Positions 34,583 to 46,429 of a DNA stretch of 64,000 bases are shown piece by piece. The DNA lies in the NCBI RefSeq assembly GCF_030247195.1, contig NC_080671.1:200120625-200184624 (forward strand). Direction: 5' to 3'. Within the stretch, counting starts at the first letter, position 1. Each line of letters opens with the position of its first letter. The notes beneath the pieces are model-generated. The model had not been told where the DNA came from and did no database searches. It saw only the letters and a list, made by a program, of their open reading frames with translations. The translations under genes and the position numbers were made by a program. This DNA is from Topomyia yanbarensis (taxonomy: Eukaryota > Arthropoda > Insecta > Diptera > Culicidae).

Positions 34583-37500
34583 GTTTTTACATTTCTTATA
34601 AAAGAAATGTATAGAATTCGCTCAAACTTTCAAGATTTTTTCCGAGGCCCGGAGGGCCGAGTCTTATATACCAATCGACTCAGCTCGACGATTTGGGACA
34701 ATGTCTGTGTGTGTGTCTGTGTGTGTGTATGTAACGGACAAATTCTCATTCGTGTTTCTCAGCAATGGCTGAACCGATCTTATCCAAACCAATTTTAAAT
34801 GAAAGAACTAAAAAACAGTATGAGCGCTATTAATTTGTTTTTGGTTCTGATGTTTAGTTTCCAAGATATGAATGTTTGAATGCGTAAAAATGGCGTTTTT
34901 TGCAGTTTTTTAAATTATCTGCCGAAATTGACAATATAGATTAACAATTTATATGTTTTCAGATAGCTTTAACGAATACCTTTCGAACAAGCTATAGATA
35001 GTTGAAATCGGACTATTATCAAAAGAGATATTAAACATTAAATGCGGACGAAAGATTTTTATCATTTCCCATTGCCAGAAATATGACCAAAAACATGTAA
35101 TCTATTATTAACTCCAAAACGGCTTATTTTAGGTCAATAGTATCTTCGGAGAATATAACGGAGGCAATATGCCCTTTCTTTTGGTATTGTGCTTTTGCTG
35201 ATTAATCACCCTATGAGTGAAATATTTTCACAAATTTTCTTGGAAGTGATTATATCGAAATGATGTCTTCAGCAAATTAGTAGCTCTTACTTTTACGAAT
35301 AACTTTACTGAAGACTTTAAATATCTATTTTGAATACTTTAAAAGTTATGGCTTGTTGTTTGTGGATTACTCTTTGTCGACTATTTATTGCTAAATATAG
35401 TAATAATCCATTGAAATAAGCTAAACATTATTTCGATAAAACGAATTTTGTATTTCATTTTACTATCTATAACCGCTAGAAATAATCACCGAACACTTCC
35501 AAGTTGTCTGGAAGGAACTTGATAACTTATCAGTGCAAAAATGTTCATTTGCGCGAACCTTCTGATTGCAACTTTTCTAACTTATTACCATCGGATCGAT
35601 CTGAAACATATCGGAAAATGAAAGCGAAGTAAATAACTCCAAGCAACGGCGTAGCCAAGAGAAGCTTTTGGGGTTTAACACCATACAACCCCCCCACACC
35701 AAAAAAAAAATTGAATTGAAGTTGAAAATTTATTGATGCAGACTAATTTAATTCAATATTACAATAACAATTATCTGATCCGTAGATTGATAACCTGTTG
35801 TTGTAAACATCATGAGGACTTTTGATAAATTGTCGGAATGGGGTCCTGATATGTAACTGATTTATTGGTCTTGATTTCACAGTTGTCTAATAGCATCAAT
35901 ATCAAATTCCTGCCTGAAAACATTCCAATAGAAAATTCCAGAGTTCTGTAATCAATCATAATCCTCAGATTTGTTTTCAAATTGAGCTCGTTTTTGTAGA
36001 GATGTACTGTAATAAGAGTCTTTATTTAATAGGAAGCGAAGTTAAAATTGATTTAATGTCTATGAAACATAGAACTGCTCACCAAAAAAAATGCATAACT
36101 TTCAACATTTGCTAAAAATGTTTTTGCCTTTCTCATTCACTCTAAAATTTGTCAATCTAATCCCGACCCGAAGAGCCGAGTGTCATATGCCAATCGAATG
36201 AGATCGTCGAGATCGGAAAATGTGTATGTATGTGTGTATGTGGAAAAAAAATGTGACCTCTGTTTCTCAGAGATGGCTGGACCGATTTGCACAAAGTTAG
36301 TCTCAAATGAAAGGTACAACCTTCCCATCGGCTGCAATTGAATTTTTTTATTGATTGGACTTCCGGTTCCGGGGTTACGAGTTGAAGAGTGCAATCACGC
36401 AGCAAATTCCCATATAAACTGAAATGAAAAATTTTCAAAATCAAATTTGTATTTTTGATGCCATTGACTTTAAAATGCATGAAACATTGAGATGTTTGAC
36501 AAAAATTGACTTTTTTAGACTTTGGTACATTTTTGCCTTTCTCATATAGAAAGGTTATGCAATCACTCTAAAAATCTTCAATTATACCGGACCGAGAGGG
36601 GTATGCAGTGAGGGGTTGCTACTTTAAAATTAAAACTAGTTTAAAATTTCTTAACAAGTTGAAAAATTTCGGCAGGACCCGGACCTCCCGGATCTTTCTC
36701 CACTATCTGCCGCTGGTTTCAAGCGATGTTTCAGTATCACATAGTATCTCAAGATCGTGGCTGTCGATCCATTGTACGTATGTGCAAATCGTACTGAACA
36801 TGTAATATTCATTTCCACCATTGTATTGAACATAACCAGCCATGGAATCGTAGTCTGGACAAATGAGACAAGCACAATTGCACCACTAGATGGATTAGGA
36901 CAGGTTTTTTTGGGAATGCGTCGAGTTGAGACGAAAACGTAATATGATTAATAACGAGGATAACACTTTCCGAATGTAGAGAGAAAATTATGAAAAATGA
37001 CGATTTCGATTCGACTCTAGCAGGTTCTGATCGATTTTGATGAGCATTTGATTTTTGTTGTATGACCAATTATATGTATAGGTCAAATGTTTAAAAACAG
37101 TAATTTAAGGTCAAGATAGCATCATTTTGAAACCGCCAATTTCGGAGGTTTAGTATCTTCGATGAGTTTTACAAACGTTAAACAGCGCATCATTTGATAA
37201 AATAATTTTGACGGTATATCGTCCAAGGAGTATTTATGGTGAATTTTCTCGGGTTAATATTCATGACTACAATAAAGTCTCAACAAATTCGCTAAAGACA
37301 CGAACTCTGTTACTATTTTCTGAAAAATTAATTCTGCATAATTTTAAAACTTCAAAAATTACAGTTTCGGAATTATGCCGTTTGGACAGTATGATCGATT
37401 TTCACCAAACCCCCACCAAACCGAATTTCTGGCTACGCCGGTGACTTCAAGCAGGTAGAAACAAAGTCGTTCTACACTCGTTCACAAGAAACTTCTTCGA

Positions 37501-39708
37501 ATGCTGAATATCTATTATAATACATTGAAACCCCGATTTTATCAGCCAAATATGAACATATGTTTGATGGGTTCTAGCAGACGAACAGACTAAATTCGAG
37601 TAAATCCTTGCTTGAGCATGTTTTCCTTATCATGAAGATGGAAATATGCAAAAATAAAAAGTTCATCATAATCAGAAATAGTTATCAGACTACATCAAGC
37701 GACGGGAAGATTATTTTAACAGCTTCAGTTTATTATAAAGAAAAAAAATTGCCCGATTTAGTCAATGTCCCCATTTTGTCAGCCTAAAACACACCATGAA
37801 TTGATAAAAATGGGTCTTTATTGTATGTATTATTCACTGTGTTTCACATTAATAGATACATTACATTTTTGGGGTTTTTTTTATTGCATCGAACTACAAC
37901 AATTTTTAGGTAGCTTTCAAGGGGTTATTTTATAGACTTCTTCTAAAATTTGGCGAACCTATTCCAATTCGTATACCAATTAATTGGTATACTTGAGGGT
38001 TTATATGTTACAGATAGAGAAAATACTGAAATTTTCAGCTTATTTCCTACACAATATTACGAAAGCTTATTAATACATTTTTCCTAATAAGTTTGTGAAA
38101 ATTATAAACTATTTTAAATTCTTCAATAGTTTAGTTTTTTATTTAACCGTGATTTTTAATAAATAGTGACCATCGCTTCACAACGTAGTCTATTTTTCAT
38201 GGCTTGCGGTGAGCATGATCTCTCGAATTGCTGAACTGAAAATTATGGAATAGAAATTAATTTTTAGTATTCTTTACAGATTAAACTCGCCGCGCAGATA
38301 GCTCAGCATTGGACCCGCTGGTGCCCTAAGACGATTTCGCTAGATTTTCAGAGCACTGTGCACCCAGTGCATTAACGCAAGTGACGGAAGGTTATCGAAA
38401 AGTTTCGTGAAAATAAAAATTCCAGTAATGATGATGATTTTCCCAAACGGTTCGTTTTCGAGAGGTTTTTATTTGTTCTTTGACATTAGGATTAGCGATA
38501 ATAATTCAAATCAAGGATACTACTGGGAAGTCACCTTTAGAAAAAGTCGATGTCAAAGTAAAATTTGTAACTATGCACGCATGCACTTCAGAGATAGCGT
38601 GATATCAGGAGCTGCGATTTCATTTCAACGCTTTTTTGTGAAAAGGGCGATACTTACAAATGTAAACATAAGGCTTTTTTCATATCTGCGAATGAGGGCT
38701 TTGAAACGCAACAAATTAACCTAAAAATTTTGATTCTACGATATTGCTTTCTTAAACTACAGCAAAAAATACAACGGGCGAAGCTGTATTTTTGTAGGTT
38801 TATTTAAAGTTTCGCCCTCCGCGCTCCATGCAAACAAACAGGGCGATACTTTTTTTGCTAGCAGTTTAGAGGCGAAACTGTTATTTTCGTATTTTTTTAG
38901 GATTATTAAGCTGATACCAGCTGTAAATAGTAACAATGATCGCTATTGAAAAAACACGGACGAAATCGGTGGTGTAGAACGGTAGTTATTGTAAAAAAAC
39001 GTAAGGGCGATACTTCAATGGTGAGAGGTGGAACCGAAAAAGTAAACAATCGCCAAAGGGGCGATACTATCATTTTGTCAATTTCAATAGCAAAAATAAA
39101 TTTCAATTTAATAATTTCAAATACTTTATGAAGTTTTAGGCTTCGATCACTGAATCATGCAATATAGGATGTAAAAAACACAATAGTTCTTAAATAGGAA
39201 ATAAAACCAAGTCTGGATATATTCACTGTTGATTTTTTTTGAATGGTATCACTGCTAGTATCGCCCTTTTCAAGAAAAAGTGTTAATTTCTTAGTTCTCA
39301 GTAGCGTTGGAAATTTGAGTAAAGTATAAACTTCAGATCGATTAAAAAAAAATTTCGATTTTTTTTGACTCAGTACAATATATAACCCCTTTAGGAAAAT
39401 TCAGTTTTCCCACCACAATTTAGATATTTTATTAACAGAGCATTAGCAATAATTCGTTGGTATGTCTATTTTATGGGCCATTTTTTCGCTTTCCCATTGA
39501 TTTGGTTTGAGATTTCTAGCACTGATGTTGTCCTATGCTGATTTGAGCGATTCTCTCAGTCCTGCCACTATCCCATGTAGTATGTGTTATCAAAAACATC
39601 GCGAAGCATCAAGTTCTAAATGTTCTCAAACGATATAATATCCGAAGAGAGTGATAAGAGTTATAAGAAATGTCTCATCACACTGTTAGGTGGATTAAAA
39701 GCGTTTTT
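34583..39708 (-). mobile_element. 'ATCCACCT' element, subfamily B, right (inverted) copy
   Basis: It is the reverse-complement counterpart of 6951-11370, with the same 5' end (at 39708) and the same 3' hairpin (at about 34590). It lacks the 746-bp insertion of the left copy and keeps about 1.5 kb (about 37430-38940) missing from it. That extra segment has no long ORF. The nested subfamily-A unit is at the same internal position (36118-36925), so both copies descend from a progenitor that already had it. Small indels and substitutions throughout exclude a recent assembly duplicate. Confidence 0.72.
36118..36925 (-). mobile_element. 'ATCCACCT' element, subfamily A, nested in the right B copy
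   Basis: Counterpart of 8959-9777. The 3' hairpin region TTGCCTTTCTCATATAGAAA at about 36533 and the terminal TGCCTTTCTCATTCACTC at about 36125 show the same two joined units. The (AC)n tract is much reduced here. Confidence 0.65.
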
Positions 39709-40360
39709 ACTCATACACCGAGGAAAAAGAACTTAAGAATTTCATAAGTTTCGACTTATGACCATGTACAATTTTGATTCCATTAGATGCTTATGCATTA
39801 CATAAGTATGTATATGAATTTCATTAGTTCGCCTTATAAAATTCATACATGTGTCCTAAGATTATTATCAAATATTATTGTGAAAATGCCATAAGTCAAG
39901 AAAACATTGTTAGATTAAGTTTTGATATGGTGTTCTGCTTTAAAAAATGTAAGTATTTTTTTGTTAAATGATTATTGCCCCATTTTTTTGTTAATATTTT
40001 ACAGTATCTCTTCAATGTTGTGCAATAACAGAAGTTTCTACCATAGGTTATTGGCCAATTCTTAGCCCACCTGGAAACATCTAGCTTTCTAATACGTAAT
40101 CTTTTTCCAATTGGAGACTTTTGAATATAAGGGTAATTATAGTTATTTTTAAAAATTAAAAAACCTGTTTTAATCCACCTAGCGGTGCAATTGTGCCTTT
40201 CTCATTTCTCTAAACTATGGCACGGAGGCTTTTTATGTTCAACATACTTGTGGAAATGTCCATTACATTCTTAGTACACTTTGCACTTATACACAATGGC
40301 ATGCCAGCCACGAACTTGATGAGCTACGTGTCGACGGTGAAACACTTGAAACAAAAAAAA

Positions 40361-40617
40361 TCTAGAGAAAATTTTCAATAGGACGTAAGTAATAATGAGA
40401 GATTCTCTTTGAGGTCTTTCTCTTCTGTTCATTATTCGGCCATTTCAACATTTACTACTCTACTCTTTGCATAATATTGTAGTAAAAACCGTCGGCTTTC
40501 GATATGTACTGGAAAATTAGTACAAAGTGTTATAATGACGTCGTAATAAACGAAAGAGAAAGTAAACAAAGAGAGGCTCTTAATGTTACTTACGTCCTAT
40601 TGAAAATTTTCTCTAGA
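40361..40617. mobile_element. 257-bp palindromic-ended MITE, copy 2
   Basis: Same length, orientation and ends (TCTAGAGAAAATTTTC) as the copy at 394-650, with only scattered substitutions, inserted in the 5' part of the subfamily-A element. Confidence 0.82.
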
Positions 40618-41336
40618 AATATCATACTCCATTAGCCTAATCAGTATTAGATCAATGTTATCTGCTTGCTAACTCATTTTGTCATGCGGGGGTGGGTATG
40701 TGAGGAGGACGAAAGTCTCATGAACGAACGACTCCCCAGCTTAAATTGGTATGCTTTGTGATATAGTGGTGGTTTAAAGATGATGGAGTTGAAAGGGAGG
40801 GGTATGAGGGCTGGATGGGGTGGTGATCTGAGGGCTGATTTAAGGAGATTTTTAAAGGAGGGGAGTAAACAGTAGAGGGGGGGGGTGTAACCCCTCTCCG
40901 TAAACCATCAACTACGCCCCTGTTAAAACCCAGAAACCTTATGCGAGTCGAAAAAAAAATTTGGCCGGGATTAGGTTGACGTTTTTCAGAGTGATTGCAT
41001 AACCTTTCTATATAAGAAAGGCAAAAATGTGCCAAAATCCAAAAAAGTGAATCGTCGTCAATTTTTTTTTCGAATTTGCATCAAATCTCGACGTTTCATG
41101 CACCTTGAACACATTTAGCATCAAAAATAAAAATTCTATTTTTAATTTTTCCTATAGTTTATATGAGAAATTTCTGTGTGGCCGCACTCTGAAACCCGTA
41201 ATTCCGGAACCAGAATTCCGATCGATCCAAAATTCAATAGCAGCCGATGGGAAGGTTGCACCTTTCATTTGAGACTAAGATTGGGCAAATCGGTCCAGCC
41301 ATCTCTGAGAAAAATGAGTGACATTATTTGACACAT

Positions 41337-41395
41337 ACGCACATACATACACACACACACATACACACACATACATACATACACACACACATGCA
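41337..41395 (+). repeat. ACAY microsatellite, LINE target site
   Basis: An ACATAC/ACACAC tract ending ACACACACATGCA. The same 13 bases restart immediately after the LINE poly(A) at 47111-47123, making this the insertion target. A sister tract without an insertion is at about 47546-47610. Confidence 0.9.
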
Positions 41396-41745
41396 TAACT
41401 CCGCTAGCGAATGACGGATCCCAATAGTAGCATGTCTGTAATAACATACGTACATGGAACTATTGAGATCCAGAGCTACAGGTCCAAAGCCCTGGTAAAG
41501 GAGGATGGTTGTGATGATCCGGGCCGAGATCACCACGTAAAGCAAGGTAGGGCATAACCCCAATTCCAAGGCGTGAAGCGACCCGTGCCGAGGGATGAGT
41601 GATCGAGGGGGTGAAAAAGATGCTCGATCGTTAACGGAGCCTGTGGGGTACCTGGGCAACCCCCACAGTAAGCGTCCCTTACCACGCTAATGCGGAGCTC
41701 TGGCGTGGCGGACATATATTTCTCGCGCTACTCGTGGGAATTTTC

Positions 41746-43218
41746 ATGGAGCAAAATAAAAATAAAAATAAGCAGACGGAGGTGCCAAACCCCTTCGCAA
41801 GAGGTGGTTTGGCGAGGTCTCCCCCCCGTGGGGAGAGTAGTGGAACGATGAGTGCTGTACTCGAAAGCACCAGTGACCCCCCAGCAGCGGTAGGCAATAC
41901 CCCTACCAATGCATCGGAGGGGCCAATAGCTGCGATGCGCAAAGTAGCGAAGCAACTCGATGCTATAATCGACTTCGCTAGCGCAAAGCAGAACATAGCC
42001 AAGGAGTTGAAGTTGAGCCTTCTGGAGCTCCGGAAAGCTGTTCGTGTCGCAAGACAGGAACAGCAGGCATATGTTGAGAGGGTGGAATGTCGGGAGAGGC
42101 CCGACAGAGAAACCCAGACAGTGGCCTCCAATAGGGAGGAAAGAGAGAAGGTTAATAGAGGCTCACAGACAGTGGCCTTTACCTTCTATGGAGCAGCCAC
42201 GTCGATCGGAGCGGCGACCGAGTTCCCCTCGAAGGGAAAGGGAAAGGGCAATCGCAAGACGGCATCGAATGCGAAGCGCCCTAGGAAGTCGCCAGGAGAG
42301 GGTGCCAAAACCGACACCACTCGGCGTGCAACCGTCAAGGTCAAACGCCGCCTGGGTGAGGTAAGCGAGGGCGAGAGTGACCTCGCTGTTGAGAGCGATG
42401 GTACCAGCAACCCGGCACGACCGGGGCAGGGGGGCTCAAACCCCTGGACGCTGGTTACCAAGAAAAAGCCGGCACCGAAACCGGAGGTACCGCGGCCTGC
42501 GAGGAAGGCCAAGGACAGAGGCGAAGCCTTGTGGTTAAAAACCGACAAGGACAAATACGCCGATGTCCTTAAATCGATGAAAGCGGCCGAAAGCCTCTCG
42601 GCCCTTGGGCAGGATGTGCGTAGCGTAAGACGCACCAACACGGGAGAGATGCTCCTGGTGTTGAAGCGAGGCGCACAATCAAGTGCAATATACAAGGCCT
42701 TGGCCCAAGAGGTCCTTGGTGAGGGCGCCCAAATCAGGTCGCTAGGTGCGGAAACAACTCTCCAGTGCAAACACTTGGACGAGTTCGCGACCGCAGAAGA
42801 CGTCGCCGCAGCCGTCAAGGAGCAATGCGGCGTCACAATCGAGCGGGCCTCTGTGCGATTGAGGGACGGACCCTCTGGCACCCAAGTAGCCTACCTCAGG
42901 CTACTCAATGCGGATGCCAAAAAGGTAACCGAGAAAGGGAAGCTGAAGATCGGCTGGTCGGTATGCCCTATCAGTATACCCCAGCCGCCTTCAGTGGACA
43001 GGTGCTATCGGTGCCTAGAATCCGGCCATAAAGCTTACGAATGCAAAGGCCTAGACAGGAGTAAGCTATGTCGTAGATGCGGCGAGGAGGGGCATAAAGA
43101 GCGGGGGTGCACTAAGGCATATAAGTGCCTTATCTGCACCTCTAAGAAGCAAGCCCATAAACATGCTATGGGCGGACCTTCGTGTCCCTTCGGCGAGTTA
43201 AATAAGAAGAAGCCGTGA
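41746..43218 (+). CDS. R1-clade LINE ORF1, CCHC gag-like protein
   Basis: An uninterrupted 490-aa frame from the first ATG (41746); the frame is also open slightly upstream without an ATG. The N-terminal half is charged and low-complexity, with a helical segment (about 65-120). A conserved central gag domain follows (about 255-400). Three zinc knuckles lie at about 420-480: CYRCLESGHKAYEC, CRRCGEEGHKERGC and a CLIC...HKH...C variant. The product binds the element RNA to form the RNP. It ends at TGA 43216, inside the open frame of ORF2. Confidence 0.92.
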   Translation: MEQNKNKNKQTEVPNPFARGGLARSPPRGESSGTMSAVLESTSDPPAAVGNTPTNASEGPIAAMRKVAKQLDAIIDFASAKQNIAKELKLSLLELRKAVRVARQEQQAYVERVECRERPDRETQTVASNREEREKVNRGSQTVAFTFYGAATSIGAATEFPSKGKGKGNRKTASNAKRPRKSPGEGAKTDTTRRATVKVKRRLGEVSEGESDLAVESDGTSNPARPGQGGSNPWTLVTKKKPAPKPEVPRPARKAKDRGEALWLKTDKDKYADVLKSMKAAESLSALGQDVRSVRRTNTGEMLLVLKRGAQSSAIYKALAQEVLGEGAQIRSLGAETTLQCKHLDEFATAEDVAAAVKEQCGVTIERASVRLRDGPSGTQVAYLRLLNADAKKVTEKGKLKIGWSVCPISIPQPPSVDRCYRCLESGHKAYECKGLDRSKLCRRCGEEGHKERGCTKAYKCLICTSKKQAHKHAMGGPSCPFGELNKKKP

Positions 43219-46190
43219 GAGTCACACAGCTAAATCTTAACCATTGTGCAGCAGCCCAACAGCTGCTGTGGCAGTCGGTCTCGGAGTCGAGGACAGATGT
43301 CGCCCTCTTATCAGACCCGTACAGCATCCCTGCCGGCAACGGCAATTGGGTGTCGGACGGGTCTGGAATGGTGGCAATCTGTACAACGGGAAGGTTCCCG
43401 GTTCAAGAGGTAATACACCCCTCCGCCGAGGGTGTGGCGATTGCCAAGATCAATGGTGTGTTCTATTGCAGCTGCTACGCCCCACCAAGGTGGCCAATAG
43501 AACAGTTCTACCAGATGATCGACAGGCTCTCGTCGGACCTCGTGGGCCGGAAACCGGTAGTAATAGCGGGAGACTTCAACGCTTGGGCAGTGGAGTGGGG
43601 CAGCCGCTGTACAAATAGCAGGGGTCAAGCGCTAATGGAAGCGTTTGCGAAACTCGATACTGTGCTAGCTAATGATGGCTCCGCTAGTACATTCCGTAGA
43701 AACGGAGTGGAGGCGTGGATTGATTTGACCTTTGCCAGCCCGAGTCTGGCTCCAGGCATGGAATGGAGGGTAGACGAAGGCTACACCCATAGTGATCATT
43801 TAGCAATCCGCTTTAAGATCAACTATGGTGTGCAGCATCCGAGGGCGGGAGATCCCTGTCAGGTAAGCGGGTGGAAGTCCAATCACTTCGACAGCGAAGC
43901 TTTCACCGCGGCCCTGGGACTGGAGGCCAACACCGACAGTCTAAGCGGGGATGCGCTGGTAGCTGTTCTATCACGCGCGTGCGACGCCACTATGCCGAGA
44001 AAAACACTGCCAAGAAACGGCAGATGCCCGGTATACTGGTGGAGTGCCGAGATTGCAGCTCTACGGTCAGCCTGCCTCAGAGCTAGACGTAGGATGCAAA
44101 GAGCTCGCACCGAGGATGCAAGAGAGAACCGCCGTGAAGAGTTTCGAGCTGCGAAATTAGCCCTTAACAAGGCTATTAAAAGCAGCAAGAGAGCGTGTTT
44201 CGACAACCTGTGTGAGAGTGCCAACGCGAATCCGTGGGGCGACGCCTACCGGATTGTGATGGCCAAGACCAAAGGGGGCTCCTCACCCCCTGAACGGTCT
44301 CCGGACCGGTTGGCAACGATTATCGAAGTACTCTTCCCGTCTCGAGCCACAAGCCCCTGGCCACCTGCACTACGAGACAGTGCGGGCACGGTCGAAATGG
44401 TGGCTCCAGTGACGAACGAAGAACTACTCGCAGTGGCTAAATCCCTAGCAATGAACAAAGCTCCAGGGCCGGATGGAGTCCCGAACAACGCTCTCAAGGC
44501 AGCGATCATAGCGAACCCGAACATGTTCAGGCTAGCTATGCAGAGATGCCTTGACGAGTGCCGTTTCCCCGATAGATGGAAAAGGCAGAAACTGGTGCTG
44601 TTGCCGAAGCCCGGGAAGCCGCCAGGCGACCCATCGGCGTACAGACCAATCTGTCTGATAGACACGACTGGCAAACTGCTTGAGAGGATCATCCTCAACA
44701 GGCTCACCCCGTACGCGGAAGGTACGGACGGTCTGTCAAGCAACCAGTTTGGCTTTCGGAAGGGTAAGTCCACAGTGGACGCTCTCAACTCAGTGATAAA
44801 TACTGCCGAGATAGCGATCCAACGAAAAAGGCGAGGTATTCGATACTGTGCGTTAGTGACACTTGACGTGAAGAATGCATTCAACAGCGCAAGCTGGGAT
44901 GCCATCGCGCTCTCGTTACACCGGCTGAGCCTACCGGTGGGTCTGTACCGGATCCTGGAAAGTTACTTCCAAAACCGCGTACTGCTATACGAGACCGATG
45001 CCGGTCAGAAAAGGGTTCCGATTACCGCCGGAGTCCCGCAGGGCTCGATCCTAGGCCCGGTGCTATGGAACCTCATGTATGACGGGGTTCTGAGACTGAA
45101 GTTCCCTCCTGGGGTCAAGATCGTCGGCTTTGCCGACGACGTAACCTTGGAGGTCTACGGGGAGTCAATTCCTGAGGTAGAACTAACCGCAGAACACGCG
45201 ATTAGCACGGTGGAGGAATGGATGAGCGCGAGAGGCCTGGAGCTCGCTCATCATAAGACGGAGGTAGTTATCGTCAACAACCGCAAGTCGGCACAACATG
45301 CAGTTATCCATGTGGGAGAAGTCGCGATCACTTCACAGCGAAGTCTGAAGTCTCTCGGAGTCATTATAGACGACAAGCTGACCTTCGGCAGCCATGTCGA
45401 CTATACGTGCAAGAGAGCGTCGACTGCTGTTGCGGTACTATCGAGAATGATGTCCAACAGCTCAAAGGTGTGCGCCAGTAGACGTAGGTTACTGGCAGGC
45501 GTTGCCGTATCTATCCTCAGGTACGGCGGCCCGTCATGGTCAAGAGCACTGAGGGTAACCAGTTACCTACAGAAACTGGAGAGCACCTACCGCGTGATGT
45601 GCCTCAGAGTGATATCTGCCTACCGCACGGTATCACACGATGCATCCTGCGTGATAGCGAGCATGATGCCAGTCGGGCTGGTCATTCGGGAAGATGAGGA
45701 GTGCTTTGAGCTACGTGGAAATAGGGGAGCCCGCGAGCGCACCAGGGTGACCTCGGTCGCCAGATGGCAGCGTGAGTGGGACAACTCCTCGAAAGGTAGG
45801 TGGACCCACCGGCTGATACCTAGCATATCGAGCTGGGTGGGAAGACCCCATGGGGAAGTTCACTTCCACCTGACACAATTCCTGTCAGGCCATGGCTGTT
45901 TCCGTCAGTACTTCCACAGGTTCGGGCACGCGGAGGTCCCAGTCTGCCCGGACTGCCCAGGTGTAGATGAAACTGCCGAACACATACTGTTCGTATGTCA
46001 TCGGTTCGACGTCGAAAGAAGAGCAATGCTTGACGTCTGTGGCTGGGACACAACCCCGGATACCCTTATCCAGCGGATGTGTCAAACGGTGGAGAAGTGG
46101 AACGCAGTCTCGGCTGCTACCATCCAGATTGCCAGTAGGCTACAGGTAATCTGGCGAACCGAGCAACAGACGGCGGGCACGGCTAACTAG
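43206..46190 (+). CDS. R1-clade LINE ORF2, endonuclease-reverse transcriptase
   Basis: Open from 43206, just after an in-frame TAA at 43203; counting from the GTG at 43215 the product is 991 aa. The AP endonuclease occupies about 1-210: LNLNH near the start, AGDFNAWAVEWGS at about 118 and SDHLAI at about 193. RT: NQFGFRKGKSTVDA, LDVKNAFNSA (A, about 550), AGVPQGSILGPV (B, about 604) and FADDV (C, about 638), then HHKTEVVIV. A C-terminal CPDC...H...C motif lies at about 910. No RNase H domain is present. The first in-frame ATG (about 43369) would delete the start of the endonuclease, so translation probably begins by frameshift, re-initiation or a non-AUG codon at the junction. Confidence 0.92.
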   Translation, partial: EEAVRVTQLNLNHCAAAQQLLWQSVSESRTDVALLSDPYSIPAGNGNWVSDGSGMVAICTTGRFPVQEVIHPSAEGVAIAKINGVFYCSCYAPPRWPIEQFYQMIDRLSSDLVGRKPVVIAGDFNAWAVEWGSRCTNSRGQALMEAFAKLDTVLANDGSASTFRRNGVEAWIDLTFASPSLAPGMEWRVDEGYTHSDHLAIRFKINYGVQHPRAGDPCQVSGWKSNHFDSEAFTAALGLEANTDSLSGDALVAVLSRACDATMPRKTLPRNGRCPVYWWSAEIAALRSACLRARRRMQRARTEDARENRREEFRAAKLALNKAIKSSKRACFDNLCESANANPWGDAYRIVMAKTKGGSSPPERSPDRLATIIEVLFPSRATSPWPPALRDSAGTVEMVAPVTNEELLAVAKSLAMNKAPGPDGVPNNALKAAIIANPNMFRLAMQRCLDECRFPDRWKRQKLVLLPKPGKPPGDPSAYRPICLIDTTGKLLERIILNRLTPYAEGTDGLSSNQFGFRKGKSTVDALNSVINTAEIAIQRKRRGIRYCALVTLDVKNAFNSASWDAIALSLHRLSLPVGLYRILESYFQNRVLLYETDAGQKRVPITAGVPQGSILGPVLWNLMYDGVLRLKFPPGVKIVGFADDVTLEVYGESIPEVELTAEHAISTVEEWMSARGLELAHHKTEVVIVNNRKSAQHAVIHVGEVAITSQRSLKSLGVIIDDKLTFGSHVDYTCKRASTAVAVLSRMMSNSSKVCASRRRLLAGVAVSILRYGGPSWSRALRVTSYLQKLESTYRVMCLRVISAYRTVSHDASCVIASMMPVGLVIREDEECFELRGNRGARERTRVTSVARWQREWDNSSKGRWTHRLIPSISSWVGRPHGEVHFHLTQFLSGHGCFRQYFHRFGHAEVPVCPDCPGVDETAEHILFVCHRFDVERRAMLDVCGWDTTPDTLIQRMCQTVEKWNAVSAATIQIASRLQVIWRTEQQTAGTAN

Positions 46191-46429
46191 TGATTGGTTA
46201 GCTGGAGCGAAAAAGGCCAAGCGCAAAATAAGAGAGTGAATGGTCTGTTCATGCCGAGGTAGGTTGGCGCAGCGAATGGCAACCGCGTAAGGGGTAAACC
46301 CAGCCACCCCGAAGCAAGACAGAAGAGTGAGTGTATAGGCGTATAAGTGGACTGCCTCATGCCAAGACGGGAGGGTCGTAGCGTAGTATGTTGGAACTAA
46401 GCTATCGATGCCTCATGGCGTGGCAGAGG

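Noticed and set aside
38285..38350. tRNA-like word GATAGCTCAGCATTGG
   Set aside because: No cloverleaf with proper acceptor and T arms could be drawn around it.
6951..39708. Assembly artefact as explanation for the inverted 4-5 kb copies
   Set aside because: The copies differ by many substitutions, a private insertion with TSD and a 1.5-kb indel, so they are distinct loci.
41679..42881. Long minus-strand frames opposite LINE ORF1
   Set aside because: They are shadows of the real plus-strand gag gene, as are the antisense frames opposite ORF2 (44246-44905 and others).
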